Shown here in pieces: positions 24,709 through 43,907 of a DNA stretch of 64,000 nt (position 1 is the first letter of the stretch; the number at the start of each line of letters is the position of its first letter). Source of the stretch: Hirudo medicinalis (taxonomy: Eukaryota; Annelida; Clitellata; Hirudinida; Hirudinidae); the NCBI GenBank assembly GCA_011800805.1, contig MPNW01000064.1, positions 115,363 through 179,362 of the forward strand, read 5' to 3'. Both the position numbers and the translations under genes were made by a program. Below the pieces are notes generated by a model. The model ran no database searches and had not been told where the DNA came from. It saw nothing but the letters and a program-made list of their open reading frames with translations.

Positions 24709-27049
24709 TTCTTGAAAAAAAAACTATGAAAAATTCCAAGAAGTTATACGAAGTTGCCAATTAGGGCTTCAATGGCAAATGATTATTATTATTCATAGTA
24801 ATTTAATTCAAATTTAGCCTTGTCGTAATTATTGATTTTACCAAATCGTGGCTGGACAAGGATAGAACATTCTGGTTGGAACCAAATATCTTTGAAAGTA
24901 TCATCGTCGATACAAACGTTCATTTTCCAAGCCTTAATCCTTACTTTCGAAGCCAAATTTTGACTAAGCTAAATGCAAATAATATCGACATATATCCATA
25001 AGATATACAGAATGTAATTCTGGACTGTGAGTTTAGTTAAGCAAGCGAAGAATTCAAACTTGCAATCAACATCTCGACTTAATTCCTTCAAATGACACTG
25101 CTTCTTAAAAGCAACCCTGCCTCATCGATATATCACGTGGAGCCGCAGGATTGGCCTCGATGCGTTTGCAATATACAAGATAAAATTGAGTAAGTAATAA
25201 AATATTCAAATTCTTAAGAATGACATCTTTCGTAATTGTAATAATCTGAAGTATTTTCAGAGTCTTTTTTAGGATATTGGAGATTAGAATATTTACGATC
25301 GGTACAAGATACATAGAAAAACCATGCACTGTACAGAACATTAACAATTAACTTGTGTAACCTTTCATTGATTGTCTTATTACTGATAAATATGTCAAAA
25401 GAATATATATGTCGAAGTATTCACATAGTTCGTGAGTTTATAAAAAATGGTTTAAAAAGCTGCTATTCAAATTTAGTAAGCATTTACTTATTTATTTTTT
25501 CAAGTAGTATTTTTTAAATAATGCAGTAAAACAGAAAGTACACCTTGATATTGGGAAAAACTGTGTCTATGGACATTTTTATCAAAAACGATTTTGTCTT
25601 CAATGCAATTTGACCTTAAATTAAAACGCTAAATTACAGACATGTGAAACTTTAAGAAAAGCATGCCTGAAATGTTTCCAAAACTTGCAAATAAAAATAT
25701 TTAATTTTTTTTAAATTTAAAAAATGCATTCTTTTTTTATAAAGTTTTAAATTTTTTTTTATCTTTGTGCTCAAGCTAGATATCAAATTTCCTGTTTAGC
25801 ACGCGTTTAAATGATTTTCGATTTATTTTCAGTGATTTGTTAGTTATGTATTCTCTGCTTAGATCAAGAATCAACCAGGAGAATAAATACCTTTGAACCA
25901 GTCCAGGTGGACTCGATAATGGTGTAACAGAAGACACTTCCTGATTTTGTTAAATGCAATATACGTTTTCTAATTAAATATACGTTTCAAATATAAAAAA
26001 ATATCGAGAAAACTTTAATAAGCTTTTCTAAATATACTACCATTTGTAGGGCTTATTTTGAATAAATTTTATTTGCAGTGACTTGCAAATATTGAAATAT
26101 TCAGGCGTTTGCAAATATTGAAATATTAAGAAGAAGATGTAGCTGCTTCATAACTTTTGGCAAAAGAATCGACTCCATTTACATCATCTAAAGGTGAATC
26201 ACATATGCAAATGTAAATCACGGAAACTTTCCTGAATTGATACTCTTTCTAGCTGGGTTTGATATTCCTATGAAATCATCTGGAAAAATTAATTTTGAGC
26301 AGTCAACATAGGAATGACAAATTGAAGATGCAAGGTGATCAAACTTTTAAAGGATGTGGAAATTCAACAACATTAATATCAAAAACTATATTAAACAAAA
26401 TTATTAAATTACGGTTAAATTAGTGAGACTTAGTATTACAACTGAAATTAAATACTACTTTCTATTACAACATTTCTCAATCAGTCTCTCCATATTTCGC
26501 CATTTTGAAGCAAAGTCCAAAAACTTAAAGTCCAAATTTTTGTAGTTACCAAACCACACAAACTTTGAAACAACACTTTATTTATTGGGGCTAACCTGCC
26601 AGTTTCGGAATCCGCCACCATCGCCTCTGTTAAATAACAACGTCATGTAAATATGTTTAAACTATTACATCCAAGGACAAATTCGAGTAAAATTTTAAAT
26701 TTGCTAACTATTATTACTCGGCGGATATAATAAAATCTATCAGTAACAAAATTTTCATCAACATTCACACAACAACACGGCTGTAATTGTTGAATTAGCT
26801 ATTAAATACAATAAGTCGCATGCAGAAATTGTGTCCGTGATATAATCATTCGACAAATATAAAATGAATATACAAAAACATAAATTGAAATTGACAGCCT
26901 CCATCGTATGGGACAGCACATCGACGATCAGTGATGTTGTCATTATCTATCAGGTGATCAAACGTCCTCTCACCACAGTTGGATTCACAAACATTGGGGA
27001 AACCACCATCTCTTCACACATCACATGATCATACTCAGGTCGTACATCG
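24709..27049. other. Intergenic, no gene recognised
   Basis: Strongly A+T-rich. A 43-codon minus-strand frame (24923-24792) and short splice-flanked frames near 25890, 26150, 26240 and 26620 could be exons but do not join in phase and match no family known to me. It may include regulatory DNA of the homeobox gene. Confidence 0.35.
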
Positions 27050-27600
27050 GAAATTCCTGAGTTTGAACACTTATCACATATATCTAATACTTTTTGTGTA
27101 AGAGAAACCTCCGGCGAAACATTTGGCGTAATAGAGCTCTAAGCTCCCAGTGAGAATATTCTCTCTACCGCTGCAATCCAGGGCTGCATGTAACCTTTTT
27201 TATGTGGGATATCAATTAAGAGACGACTCCGTGCTTTCTGGACTTCATCGCTGAGCCAGTATACTTTAAATTGAGAGTGGATACAGCTGCCATTTGAGCA
27301 TCAGTGTTATCGTTCATGCATCAAATCTTCGTCTTATCCAGCCCTCAATCCATTAATTGATAATTAAGTAATTAATAAATTAAGTGGTAATGGATTTGTA
27401 GTGTCTTCCAACAGAGCATTCAGCCAATTCACAATAATTGCCAAAGTTGAGAGTAAATATCCCAAACCTGTAGCATTTTCCCCTTGCAAAATGTCCAGAC
27501 CGCATGCCACAGGACGCATTGCTTTCACATATTCCTTTGCAAAACCTTTCTTTGATTCGCCTTCAACTAAACCAATTAACGAATGTTCAGTTTCATAAAA
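27050..27600 (-). pseudogene. Degenerate hAT transposase, C-terminal part
   Basis: Minus strand from 27600: AMRPVACGLDILQGE then GLGYLLSTLAIIV (about 27530-27420), and after decay AAVERIFSLGA followed by a stop (about 27175-27140), the hAT dimerisation region (ERIFS.GG). Order and spacing fit a hAT C terminus. Stops and frameshifts show an inactive copy. Confidence 0.65.
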
Positions 27601-27771
27601 TAAAAAGTTCTTGAAGGTCGTCCATTAAATATGTCAACAAATTTAAGAAAATCTTTTGACCCTCTCCCTTGTCAACATCTGTCAAACTTCTAGAGACCCC
27701 CGCCTAACAAAATTATGTAAAAAAACCTGACAACCCCTCCTATAAAATATGTTTTGTTTTACAATTTTTAA

Positions 27772-27942
27772 TTTCGGGCTCTTAGGCAGTGCCTAGTAGG
27801 CCTATAGCCAGGGGCAATTAAGGCAATTTGGTAATGGAAAAGCAAAAAAAGTTATTATTGCAAAATTTCAATATTTTAAAACCTGGGCGGATCCCCAAAC
27901 TTACTGGGCCCTTGCCCTTCCCCCTCTCGGCGGCTCTCCCGG
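27772..27942 (+). repeat. Short interspersed repeat, copy A
   Basis: G+C-rich for this genome. Runs from TCGGGCTCTTAGGCA through ATGGAAAAGCAAAA, AATATTTTAAAACCTGGGCGG and CCCTCTCGGCGGC. A diverged second copy in the same orientation lies at 57343-57519. No coding motif is recognised. Confidence 0.65.
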
Positions 27943-29352
27943 CAAACACAGAGGGGCGGGTGCCATGCGGTCCGAAGACGGGTTGCCCAGCACATCGGTT
28001 TACGGTAGGGCACACGACATAGAATAATTTGTGAATAAGATGAGTCTACATTCTTTTAAATCTGCAAATGTGAAACAGTGGCGCATCCAGGGTTCTAGCC
28101 CCCCCAATATTTCCCCCAAACCCCAAAATAATAAAAATAAAAAAATGGATAAATATATTTTTTAACTGGTTTTAATTGACGATATCTCGATATTGAACAA
28201 ATATTATCGGCATAACATTAGAAAAATCATCTCTGAAAGATAAAAAAACTAAAAAAAGGGTCTTCAAAAACAAACCCCTACCCCTGAAAAAAATTTACGA
28301 CAGTCTCGCTGTAACGAATACTTTGTTAAAGAAAGGCCTTTAAAGAGGTTTTTTTTACCTTTTTTCTAGATAAAAAAACTGAGATATATCTACACTGACA
28401 AACTCTTCGTACCCGTCTAAACAAGAAACTGGGTTTTAGCCAGCTTCCAAAATATAACTCCCTAAGTTTAAACGCCATCCATTTAGATTTATTATTCCTA
28501 CAACGATCAATCCCTCGTCTCAATTATTGCCTATCATTTGCTCTCCATTATTTAAAAATGAGACGATTACGATGCATGATTCACCAAAAACTAGACACTT
28601 GACAGAAACATATTAAACAACGAGCTTATTGAATCAAGTTATTGATTCTGGTAAGGGCTCGCGTGAAAACTAAGATTAATGAGTACAATCGGCAAAATAG
28701 GTATCCTTAACAAACCTGATTTACAGCTGATACAAAGCGGTAATTTGTAAAGCCAAAAATTTCCACTCTTTGGGGAAATTACCTAGACTAGCATTTTTCT
28801 CATAAATCCCGCCATCACATAGAAGTCTTTAAAAAAAAGTTGATAGCTGTTGAGAAACGAGCTTGTACGAATAAACAGTGCGAAGCAAAACATAAGCCAT
28901 ATTTACGTTTGTCAGTGCACTCTTGACTGAAGCATGGAATAAGTGAATAAAGCCTAAGCAAACTGTTTACAATATTTACAATGTGAAATGGACACTGGAC
29001 AACAGTCTTCAAAGGAAATAACAAAATAAAGCAAAGGCAAAGGCCAAATAACTAAAAACATGCTTGTTAGCAGTGCTCCCCTGATACACAAAATAAACAG
29101 AATGACATTCGTCTTAAAATAAAAGTACTATTGCTACTACATTTTGACATCAAATGCCATGAATTTTACAAACCAAAATTAGGGTGCAACTCCAAACAAG
29201 AATAATCTATTTCAGAAAATTAAAATGGAATAAATAAATTATAAATATATAACGAATGTTTAATATGTTTAGCATGTATTGAGCAACTGAGAGATAATGA
29301 CAACACATGCTAGCCAAGGCATGACAAAGCTATAAAGAAAAATTTCAAAATG
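27943..29352. other. No gene recognised; includes kinesin 3' UTR
   Basis: A C-rich stretch near 28085-28130 is followed by A+T-rich DNA. Frames near 28440-28600 have a repeat-like flavour but I cannot name a family. The segment just below 29353 should be the 3' UTR of the kinesin gene; no canonical poly(A) signal was seen there. Confidence 0.35.
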
Positions 29353-37607
<8,255 letters not shown>

Positions 37608-38132
37608 TTTGTTTCTATGCTAAATTTGAGTTGTTGACTAATAAGTGCGTTAATTTCAAAAGGCGAGCATAATATTTAAAGTTCAATTATTAAAACTGTT
37701 ATCATTATTATTTTAAATATTTGTTAGAAATAAATTATTATGTGACTAAGAGCTATTTTTTATTTTAGTGAAAGCAAATTAAAATTTAGTAATATTAATG
37801 TACTTGTCATAAAGCATAGAAAAAGACGTCTCTTCCATTTCTAACTGTAATTGTTAACCCGCATCTAGTTACATTTTTAATAAATTATTGAAGAATCGAT
37901 CATATTTTATATACTGTTGTAAGCAGGAAGTTCTCTTGCTATGATCGTCGTTTGCGAAAATTGCGTGTTAGTCGATTTTTTAACTGGTTAGCAGTTCACG
38001 GTATCCCTATAAATTTATTAAATTGCTAAAGCGTCACACCTTTTTGTGTAATAAGACAATTGAATAGACATTTAAAATTTTTTTTTATTGAGTTCGAGAG
38101 AAGTTTGGACTAGCAAGTAAAAGTTCAGTAGT
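37608..38132. promoter_or_regulatory. Shared head-to-head promoter region, kinesin-13 and CYRI
   Basis: About 0.5 kb separates the apparent 5' ends of the minus-strand kinesin gene and the plus-strand CYRI gene. It must hold both promoters and 5' UTRs and may work bidirectionally. I see no obvious TATA box or other motif. This is positional inference. Confidence 0.45.
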
Positions 38133-40867
38133 ATGGGAAACCTTTTGAGAATTCTCTATTGTAGGGACACTGATGATCCATCAAAAGTTGATATATTTGT
38201 TGACTTTGAAAGTAGGATTTTGTTGGTTCTTAAATTTAGAATTATCTTTATCACCAAGTATAATATATATTATATTACCTGCAAAGTATTGCACTTCATT
38301 TGGCTTTGTTTTTTTTTTAGATGCCATTGCTACTACCTCTGAAAGGCCTGTTTGGTCTGAGGTTCAAAAAGTTTTAAAAGAAGCAAATGAAATACTGAGA
38401 GAATTGGCTACATATAAAGGAGCTGCCTCTGAGATTAGAGAAGTATGAAAGTTATTTGCTAAAGGATTAAAGCTTTTTTATTTATAGTTAAATGTTGTTT
38501 TCAAGGCTATATCAAATCCACAAGTGCAGAGCTATCAGGAGAAAGCTTGGTCTGCAGTGATACCATTGGTGTTGAAGCTCAAGCATTATTATGAGTATTC
38601 TATTATATTGGGTAAGTACTCATTAATGTCTTGGTTTACATATATCAGTAAAAGGTGAGGCATTATCACCATATTAAACTTGTCTTTTTGTCATGCCTGA
38701 TTTCTCCCGCTTAAAATGTTTAAAAGAGTTTGGCATTATAGATGTATATTATATTAGTTTAAGAAGTTTGCCAAGACTTGCATTATAAGCATCCTTTTTA
38801 CTTTATTTTGTTATTCCTCAAATTTGAATATTTTGTAATAAAAATGGTTTGATTTAGAAACAACTGTGCCAAACTTATTGGAGTTACTGTGTTCTAATGA
38901 AATGACACCTAAGCAGCATTTGGAAACCCAACAAGCCTCATTTAAACAGTTTGCTGAAATTCTTGATTTCACTCTTAAGTTTGATGACCTCAAGGTACAA
39001 ATGTCAACTTTTATGATTATTTGTTTAATTTGTGCATTGAACAAACTTAAGCAAGCATAAGGTACTCAGCAATTTTTTTTTATTAAGCTTGGGCCATCCA
39101 TAAATAAGCATAGATCACATTTGTATCCCATTTGCATTAAAGTATGTTGATGGAACTATTTTTAAGGCAAAAATAGCTTAATAGCTGATTAAAAATATTT
39201 TCTGTGTCTCAAATTCCTGACTCCTGCTAGGTGCATACATGGATGGCCCTTAGTAATAATTAAACAAATAAAGTAATGAATATAATTGTTTTTGGCAAAA
39301 CATTTACGAAAATTTATTTACGAAGATCATATTGGTTGTATAGAATTGAGTGCTCAAATAAATTAAAAGAAAATTAAAGATTAACTTCAGTTCTTAACTG
39401 AATTAACTGAAGATTCCTTCAGTTTTTTTTTTTTGATAATTTAATTTGAATTGGTTTAAAGTTAATAAATTTGCTAGATGACAAATCCTGCTATACAAAA
39501 CGACTTCAGTTATTATAGAAGGACTCTTAGTAGAATGAAAATGTCTGGCACAGTGAGTTTTATGGAATGGGTGGATTTTTAATGATTAATGTAAATTTTG
39601 GACATATGCAGTTGGTTTATGTGAATAAGAATAATTTAGTTGCTTTTCTGCACATTGTTTTCAACTATTTGAAGATTATTTATTGTAAATAAATTTTAAT
39701 CATTTAGGAGGAACATGAAAATAGTCTTGGTGTCAGTGAATCTGTGGCCAATAGGATGTCACTTTTTTATGCTCATGCCACACCTATGCTTAAAGTTCTC
39801 AGTGATACTACTTCAAAATTTGTTTCTGAGGTCAGTTAATTTTGTCCCACATTTAGCTTCTTTTAAACTCAGGCTGTTTTGCTTTAATATGTGTTTGAGC
39901 TATTTTTAAGTGAATTTCATAGCTTTTGCACTTTTCCAATAATTTTCCAATACAACACTAACACTAAATTACTTTTTTTTTTATGTGAATGTGATATCTT
40001 GTTAGTTGATAAATGTCAGAAGTGGTTTGTGTAATAAATTAACGAATTTAATCAAGCACAGACAAAATTGATAAAATAATTTCTGAAATACAATTGTAGA
40101 ATAAAGACTTACCTATTGAGAACACTACGGATTGTCTTTGTACAATGGCAAGTATATGCAGAGTCATGATTGAGAATCCGTGAGTTGTTCTTTTATTTGA
40201 TTATAGGCCCAATTCCACCCAACTTTAAATTTATTCAGGAAGTACAGATGTAAAATTACTAATACAGAGACAGTTATGTTTTGCTTAAGGGTGATGGTGG
40301 GAGTGATTATTCTATATGATCATGTACATCCCATTGGAGCTTTTGTGAAATCTTCAAACATTGATGTTAGTTAAGTTTGATACATTTATAGATGTCCAAC
40401 ATAAGTTTTGCTTTAAAAATAAGCAGAAATATAAAAACTACAACATAAATTTGCAATTAATAACTTTCAGGTTAATTTTCAAGTTTATCTACAAATGTGC
40501 ATGTTTTAGCCATATGCATGTTATTTTATAATTTTATTTATTAAGGAACAACTTATCTAATTCAATCAAGTTAAACAGATTTGATGGAACTTCTTAAATA
40601 TATCCAACAGATAAAGAATTCAATAAAAGTCTTAAAGGAACATGCACCTCAGAATGTTGAATGTCTCATGAATGCACTGAGGTAGAGTTTGGATGTTTTC
40701 AAAGCTTGGTTTGGTTTATTTGGTTAAAGCCCTTGCATAACTGAGATGATTTGGACAGTCATGAAGCTAAATTTAGAAATATATAAATGTTACTTCATTG
40801 CAGATATACTACGAAACATCTGAATGATGAAAGCACACCTAAAGCCATTAAAACCCTTCTTGCTTAA
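38133..40867 (+). CDS. CYRI: CYRI (CYFIP-related Rac1 interactor, FAM49), ten exons
   Basis: Membrane-anchored Rac1-binding protein that limits Scar/WAVE-Arp2/3 driven protrusion. Exons 38133-38211, 38321-38442, 38506-38611, 38858-38994, 39478-39552, 39708-39830, 40100-40179, 40239-40365, 40611-40681, 40804-40867, all in phase, give 327 aa (human CYRIB 324). MGNLLR at the start is an N-myristoylation signal as in the family. Conserved blocks: [31 protein letters not shown] (the double Arg is the Rac-binding pair of the DUF1394 domain), [33 protein letters not shown] and LNDESTPK near the end. No break seen. Shares its upstream region with the kinesin-13 gene. Confidence 0.95.
40711..40760 (-). 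repeat. SINE 3' fragment in CYRI intron
   Basis: On the minus strand GACTGTCCAAATCATCTCAG then TTATGCAAGGGC and TTTAACCAAATAAACC. It matches the tail module of the SINEs at 43355-43403 and 60566-60692. It lies in the intron between exons 40611-40681 and 40804-40867. No tRNA head is present. Confidence 0.55.
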
Positions 40868-41890
40868 AGCTTCTTTTTATTATGTAATTATAAGTTTTGT
40901 TTTGGGACATCTTTTTTCTGGTTAAGTATGACTTTTGGAATTATGAAGCATAAAGCATGATCTATGTACCACATTCATGTTCACTTGACTGCAATCATGG
41001 TGCATTAAAGCTGGACTGTATTCTGTTTAAATGTTATTTTAGCATAAAGCTTATAAATCAACAAAACTATTTGAACATTTTAGATATTATTAACTTGTTT
41101 TGTGATAGTGAGAATGTCAGCTAAGGCATAAATTATTAAAGTTATTTTTAACCTGTATTTTGTCTCCAGTGCAAAATTTACTTGTGGAATGAGTACTTTT
41201 TGAGTGTTGGATAATTTTTGGATCTGATTTCACTAGCTGCCATGAGATGAGTCAATCTTGAATGGAGTCTTAACTTCTGTTATCATTATTTATTGTATGA
41301 TGATTTTGCAGTCTGTCTTGCTTTGCCAAAAATAGCTATTTTTATTCTAATGTTTCTGTTTCATGCAAAGGTTTGCATACAGGGATAAGTACCAACAAGA
41401 TGTCTTTTGTTACAAATCTCAATTTTATGTAAATTCACAATCAAACCTGAAATATTTTAGAGATATGTATCTACTTTTTGTGAAACTTACTTTTTTATAG
41501 ATATTATGCATTTAAAGAAATGCTTCAGCATCTGAGATTGCACTGGCAGTTTTCAAAGAATTGTTGTTGTGATGGTTGCAGCAATTAATAATCCAAGGCA
41601 ATGTGGTGTTGAAATGGTATGGAAACTTGGCCATTGCTTTTTTCTCCAGGTTTCAACAATTAACCTCTTTTTGGGTGTTCTTTTATATGGACATTGACAT
41701 GTGGACGACAGTTTGAGTATAAATCATTCATTTGTGATGTACTTCAATTGCTGGTTGAAAAAAGGAATATGCCCCCGGGTCCCTGCCAAAAGGAGGTGGA
41801 GGATAATGGACCCACCGATGACCCTACCTTTAACGACCGGATTTCCAATGGACACATGATTTTTGTCAATGAGCAGGTTTGAGGGTGGTA
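40868..41890. other. CYRI 3' flank, no gene recognised
   Basis: A+T-rich 3' UTR and spacer. The open frame at 41694-41882 has no recognisable motif; its second half may belong to the adjacent endonuclease-LINE fragment. Confidence 0.35.
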
Positions 41891-42180
41891 GAAGGCTTCA
41901 GACGGAGAAGGGTCTTAAGATTCACCAGGCAAAGCTAAATGCAAAGGGAGGAGAAAAAGAGTTATGATGCAGCCATGCCTCCAAGTAGAGCGCCAGGCGA
42001 TACCGGGGACAGGTTTCACCACAGTTTCGAGTGCGTTCAAGTTTCTGGCCTCGCGGAAGACCTTCCACGAGCTAGGATCAAGTTCCCACGAAAAAATGAA
42101 AGATGGATTGTCGAAATGATGGCGCGCGCATTGGCAAATGACGTAAGTAGCGAATGAGCGTTTAATGCGATACGTGCACT
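41891..42180 (+). mobile_element. Endonuclease-LINE 5' fragment
   Basis: From 41899 a frame reads QTEKGLKIHQAK, resembling the N-terminal zinc-finger tail of restriction-endonuclease LINEs. After a frameshift, 42020-42110 reads FECVQVSGLAEDLPRARIKF followed by PRKN. The latter matches the SECVRV and SPRTRIGFPRGND linker of the minus-strand LINE at 19353-21642. No reverse transcriptase follows, so this copy lacks its 3' part, the opposite of ordinary LINE truncation. Confidence 0.5.
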
Positions 42181-42433
42181 CCAAAGAAGATGTAACGCTC
42201 AATTTGCATTATATGGTGTCGAAGTGCAAAGGTCGCCGCGAGTCTTTAGTCCATAACCATATAATGGGTGATATTCTGAAGATGGTTAACGCGGGGAAAT
42301 AGCCGACAGGGACATCCGCTTGATCAAATATGTGCGGCCCATCCGAAACTTTAGGATTTGGGCCGAAACGTTCGGTGACGGATGCATTCCTCTGATGATT
42401 CCCTGTCGGTAGGAGTTTCTTAGTATCTAGTAC

Positions 42434-42528
42434 TATTGAAAATTGTGGAAGTAAACGGAAACAACAGTTAATAGTTTAATAAACAGCCGAATTAATTGTC
42501 GACTTTAAGCTATTAAGGAACTACAGTC
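42434..42528 (+). repeat. Older repeat, left half, interrupted by an LTR element
   Basis: TATTGAAAATTGTGGAAGTAAAC and onward matches the reverse complement of 51467-51371. The continuation of the repeat resumes at 43217-43264 after the LTR element. The family is not identified; a TG-type start suggests an LTR. Confidence 0.65.
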
Positions 42529-43216
42529 TGTAGGATCGCACATCCATCATAATCACGTGCTGATCCTAACCCTATCAGCGATGACTTACCAAGCGCGCAT
42601 CCTTTGTTTATGGACATCCTCCTTTGTCCTGACTGGCTATTTAAGAAACTAAGTCAGGGCAATCTTCCCTTCTCTCTCCTACTCTTCCGGCTACGTCGCT
42701 AAGCTGCTACTCCAGCAGTTATGTTGTCAGTCGGAGCATTGTTGCCGTTGTTGTAAATAAACTTTGTAGCGAACGCGGCTTCGTCGTGAATGCCGCCGCT
42801 GCCGCTACAAATTGGTGAACCCGACGGAAAACCACAGATCTCTCGATGAACCTCATCAACCAAGTGTTCTTCGTCATTTGCAGTCGCAACAAATTGGTAA
42901 CTCCGAAGAACATGCAACTACAACCAGGTTTCATCAGCAAATCGGTGATCCAGAAGAACACTCATCATCAGTTTTCAAGTACAACTCAGACGAAGAACTT
43001 GCAACAACGCAACTCCGACACAGAACAGGCAACAATCAGGTTTCGTCATCAAGTGATGAAGTCTCTCGGCGATAGGAAGATGCACAACANTCTCCTACTC
43101 TTCCGGCTACGTCGCTAAGCTGCTACTCCAGCAGTTATGTTGTCAGTCGAAGCACTGTTGCCGTTGTTGTAAATAAACTTTGTAGCGACTTCGTCGTCAA
43201 TGCCGCTGTCGCTACA
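42529..43216 (+). mobile_element. Short LTR retrotransposon copy with 4-bp target duplication
   Basis: 5' LTR 42529-42809 (281 bp, TGTAGG...GCTACA). A primer-binding-like TTGGTGAACCCGACGG follows at 42812. A short internal part runs to 43089, then one N at 43090, then 126 bp (43091-43216) matching 42675-42809 of the first LTR with a few substitutions and a 6-bp deletion. AGTC flanks both ends (42525-42528, 43217-43220). The single N probably stands for missing or collapsed internal sequence, or the element is a non-autonomous form. No gag or pol motif is recognised. Confidence 0.8.
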
Positions 43217-43264
43217 AGTCTTTCTACAAAAAAGTTTCTCTATCGACAACTTCACGACAAGCTT
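43217..43264 (+). repeat. Older repeat, right half
   Basis: AGTCTTTCTACAAAAAAGTT through CTTCACGACAAGCTT continues the repeat begun at 42434. The uninterrupted copy at 51328-51467 (minus) reads straight through this point with a single AGTC. Confidence 0.65.
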
Positions 43265-43354
43265 GTGTACATTAATGTACACATTTCGAAAAGTCTAAGG
43301 GAAGGGCAGTCGAAACTTAGGAGGGGGAATGACTCCCCTATCCCCCCAAATGAC

Positions 43355-43403
43355 TTATTTATTTAATTAAAGTCCGTTGCATGACTAAGATGATTTGGAC
43401 TTA
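43355..43403 (-). repeat. 5'-truncated SINE with 13-bp target duplication
   Basis: A 49-bp insert (minus strand TAAGTCCAAATCATC through the tail TTAATTAAATAAATAA) is flanked by identical 13-bp sequences CCCCCCAAATGAC at 43342-43354 and 43404-43416. This is the outcome of LINE-driven retroposition and defines the 3' end of the SINE family also seen at 40711 and 60566. Confidence 0.75.
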
Positions 43404-43907
43404 CCCCCCAAATGACGTCCCTGCGTAGTAATTAATGCCTTTTGCGATTGTTATGGACTTCAAAAGTTACTCAGTCACAATGTCATATGTGTTTTTCAAT
43501 CCATATCAATGTGTTTTGAGAAATTTTTATTTATCTAATTATTTCAGTACATACTAATGATTTTTTTGTACAGTAATTTAGTAATCATTTTTACTTCGTG
43601 AGAATTTTAGTTTTTATGCAAAGATTCAAATGTTAGAGTTTTACATAAATATTACAAAATTAAAATTTATTTAAAGTTATAGTAAAAGGTAATAAAAAAT
43701 AAATAAATTAAGTAACATTTACGGCACATCGTTTATGCGACAAAATATAGTTCCTCCCTCATGAATATTAAGTCTGGTAATCATCAGGAGCAAAGAGCCG
43801 CAGCTGCTGTGCTCAGATGACTTTCGTTACATTGGCCTGCCCCGAAGCTTTCTTATGCAGAGGTTGAATTACTTGGATTAGTCGCTAGTAAAAACGTAGT
43901 TGATGTA

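Noticed and set aside
26130..26640. Short splice-flanked minus-strand frames that looked like a small gene
   Set aside because: The phases of the candidate exons (near 26150, 26240, 26620) cannot be joined, lengths are within chance for A+T-rich DNA, and no family was recognised.
42529..43216. A protein-coding gene from the open frames at 42699-43118
   Set aside because: The frames lie in LTR and leader sequence, overlap on both strands and contain the N at 43090.
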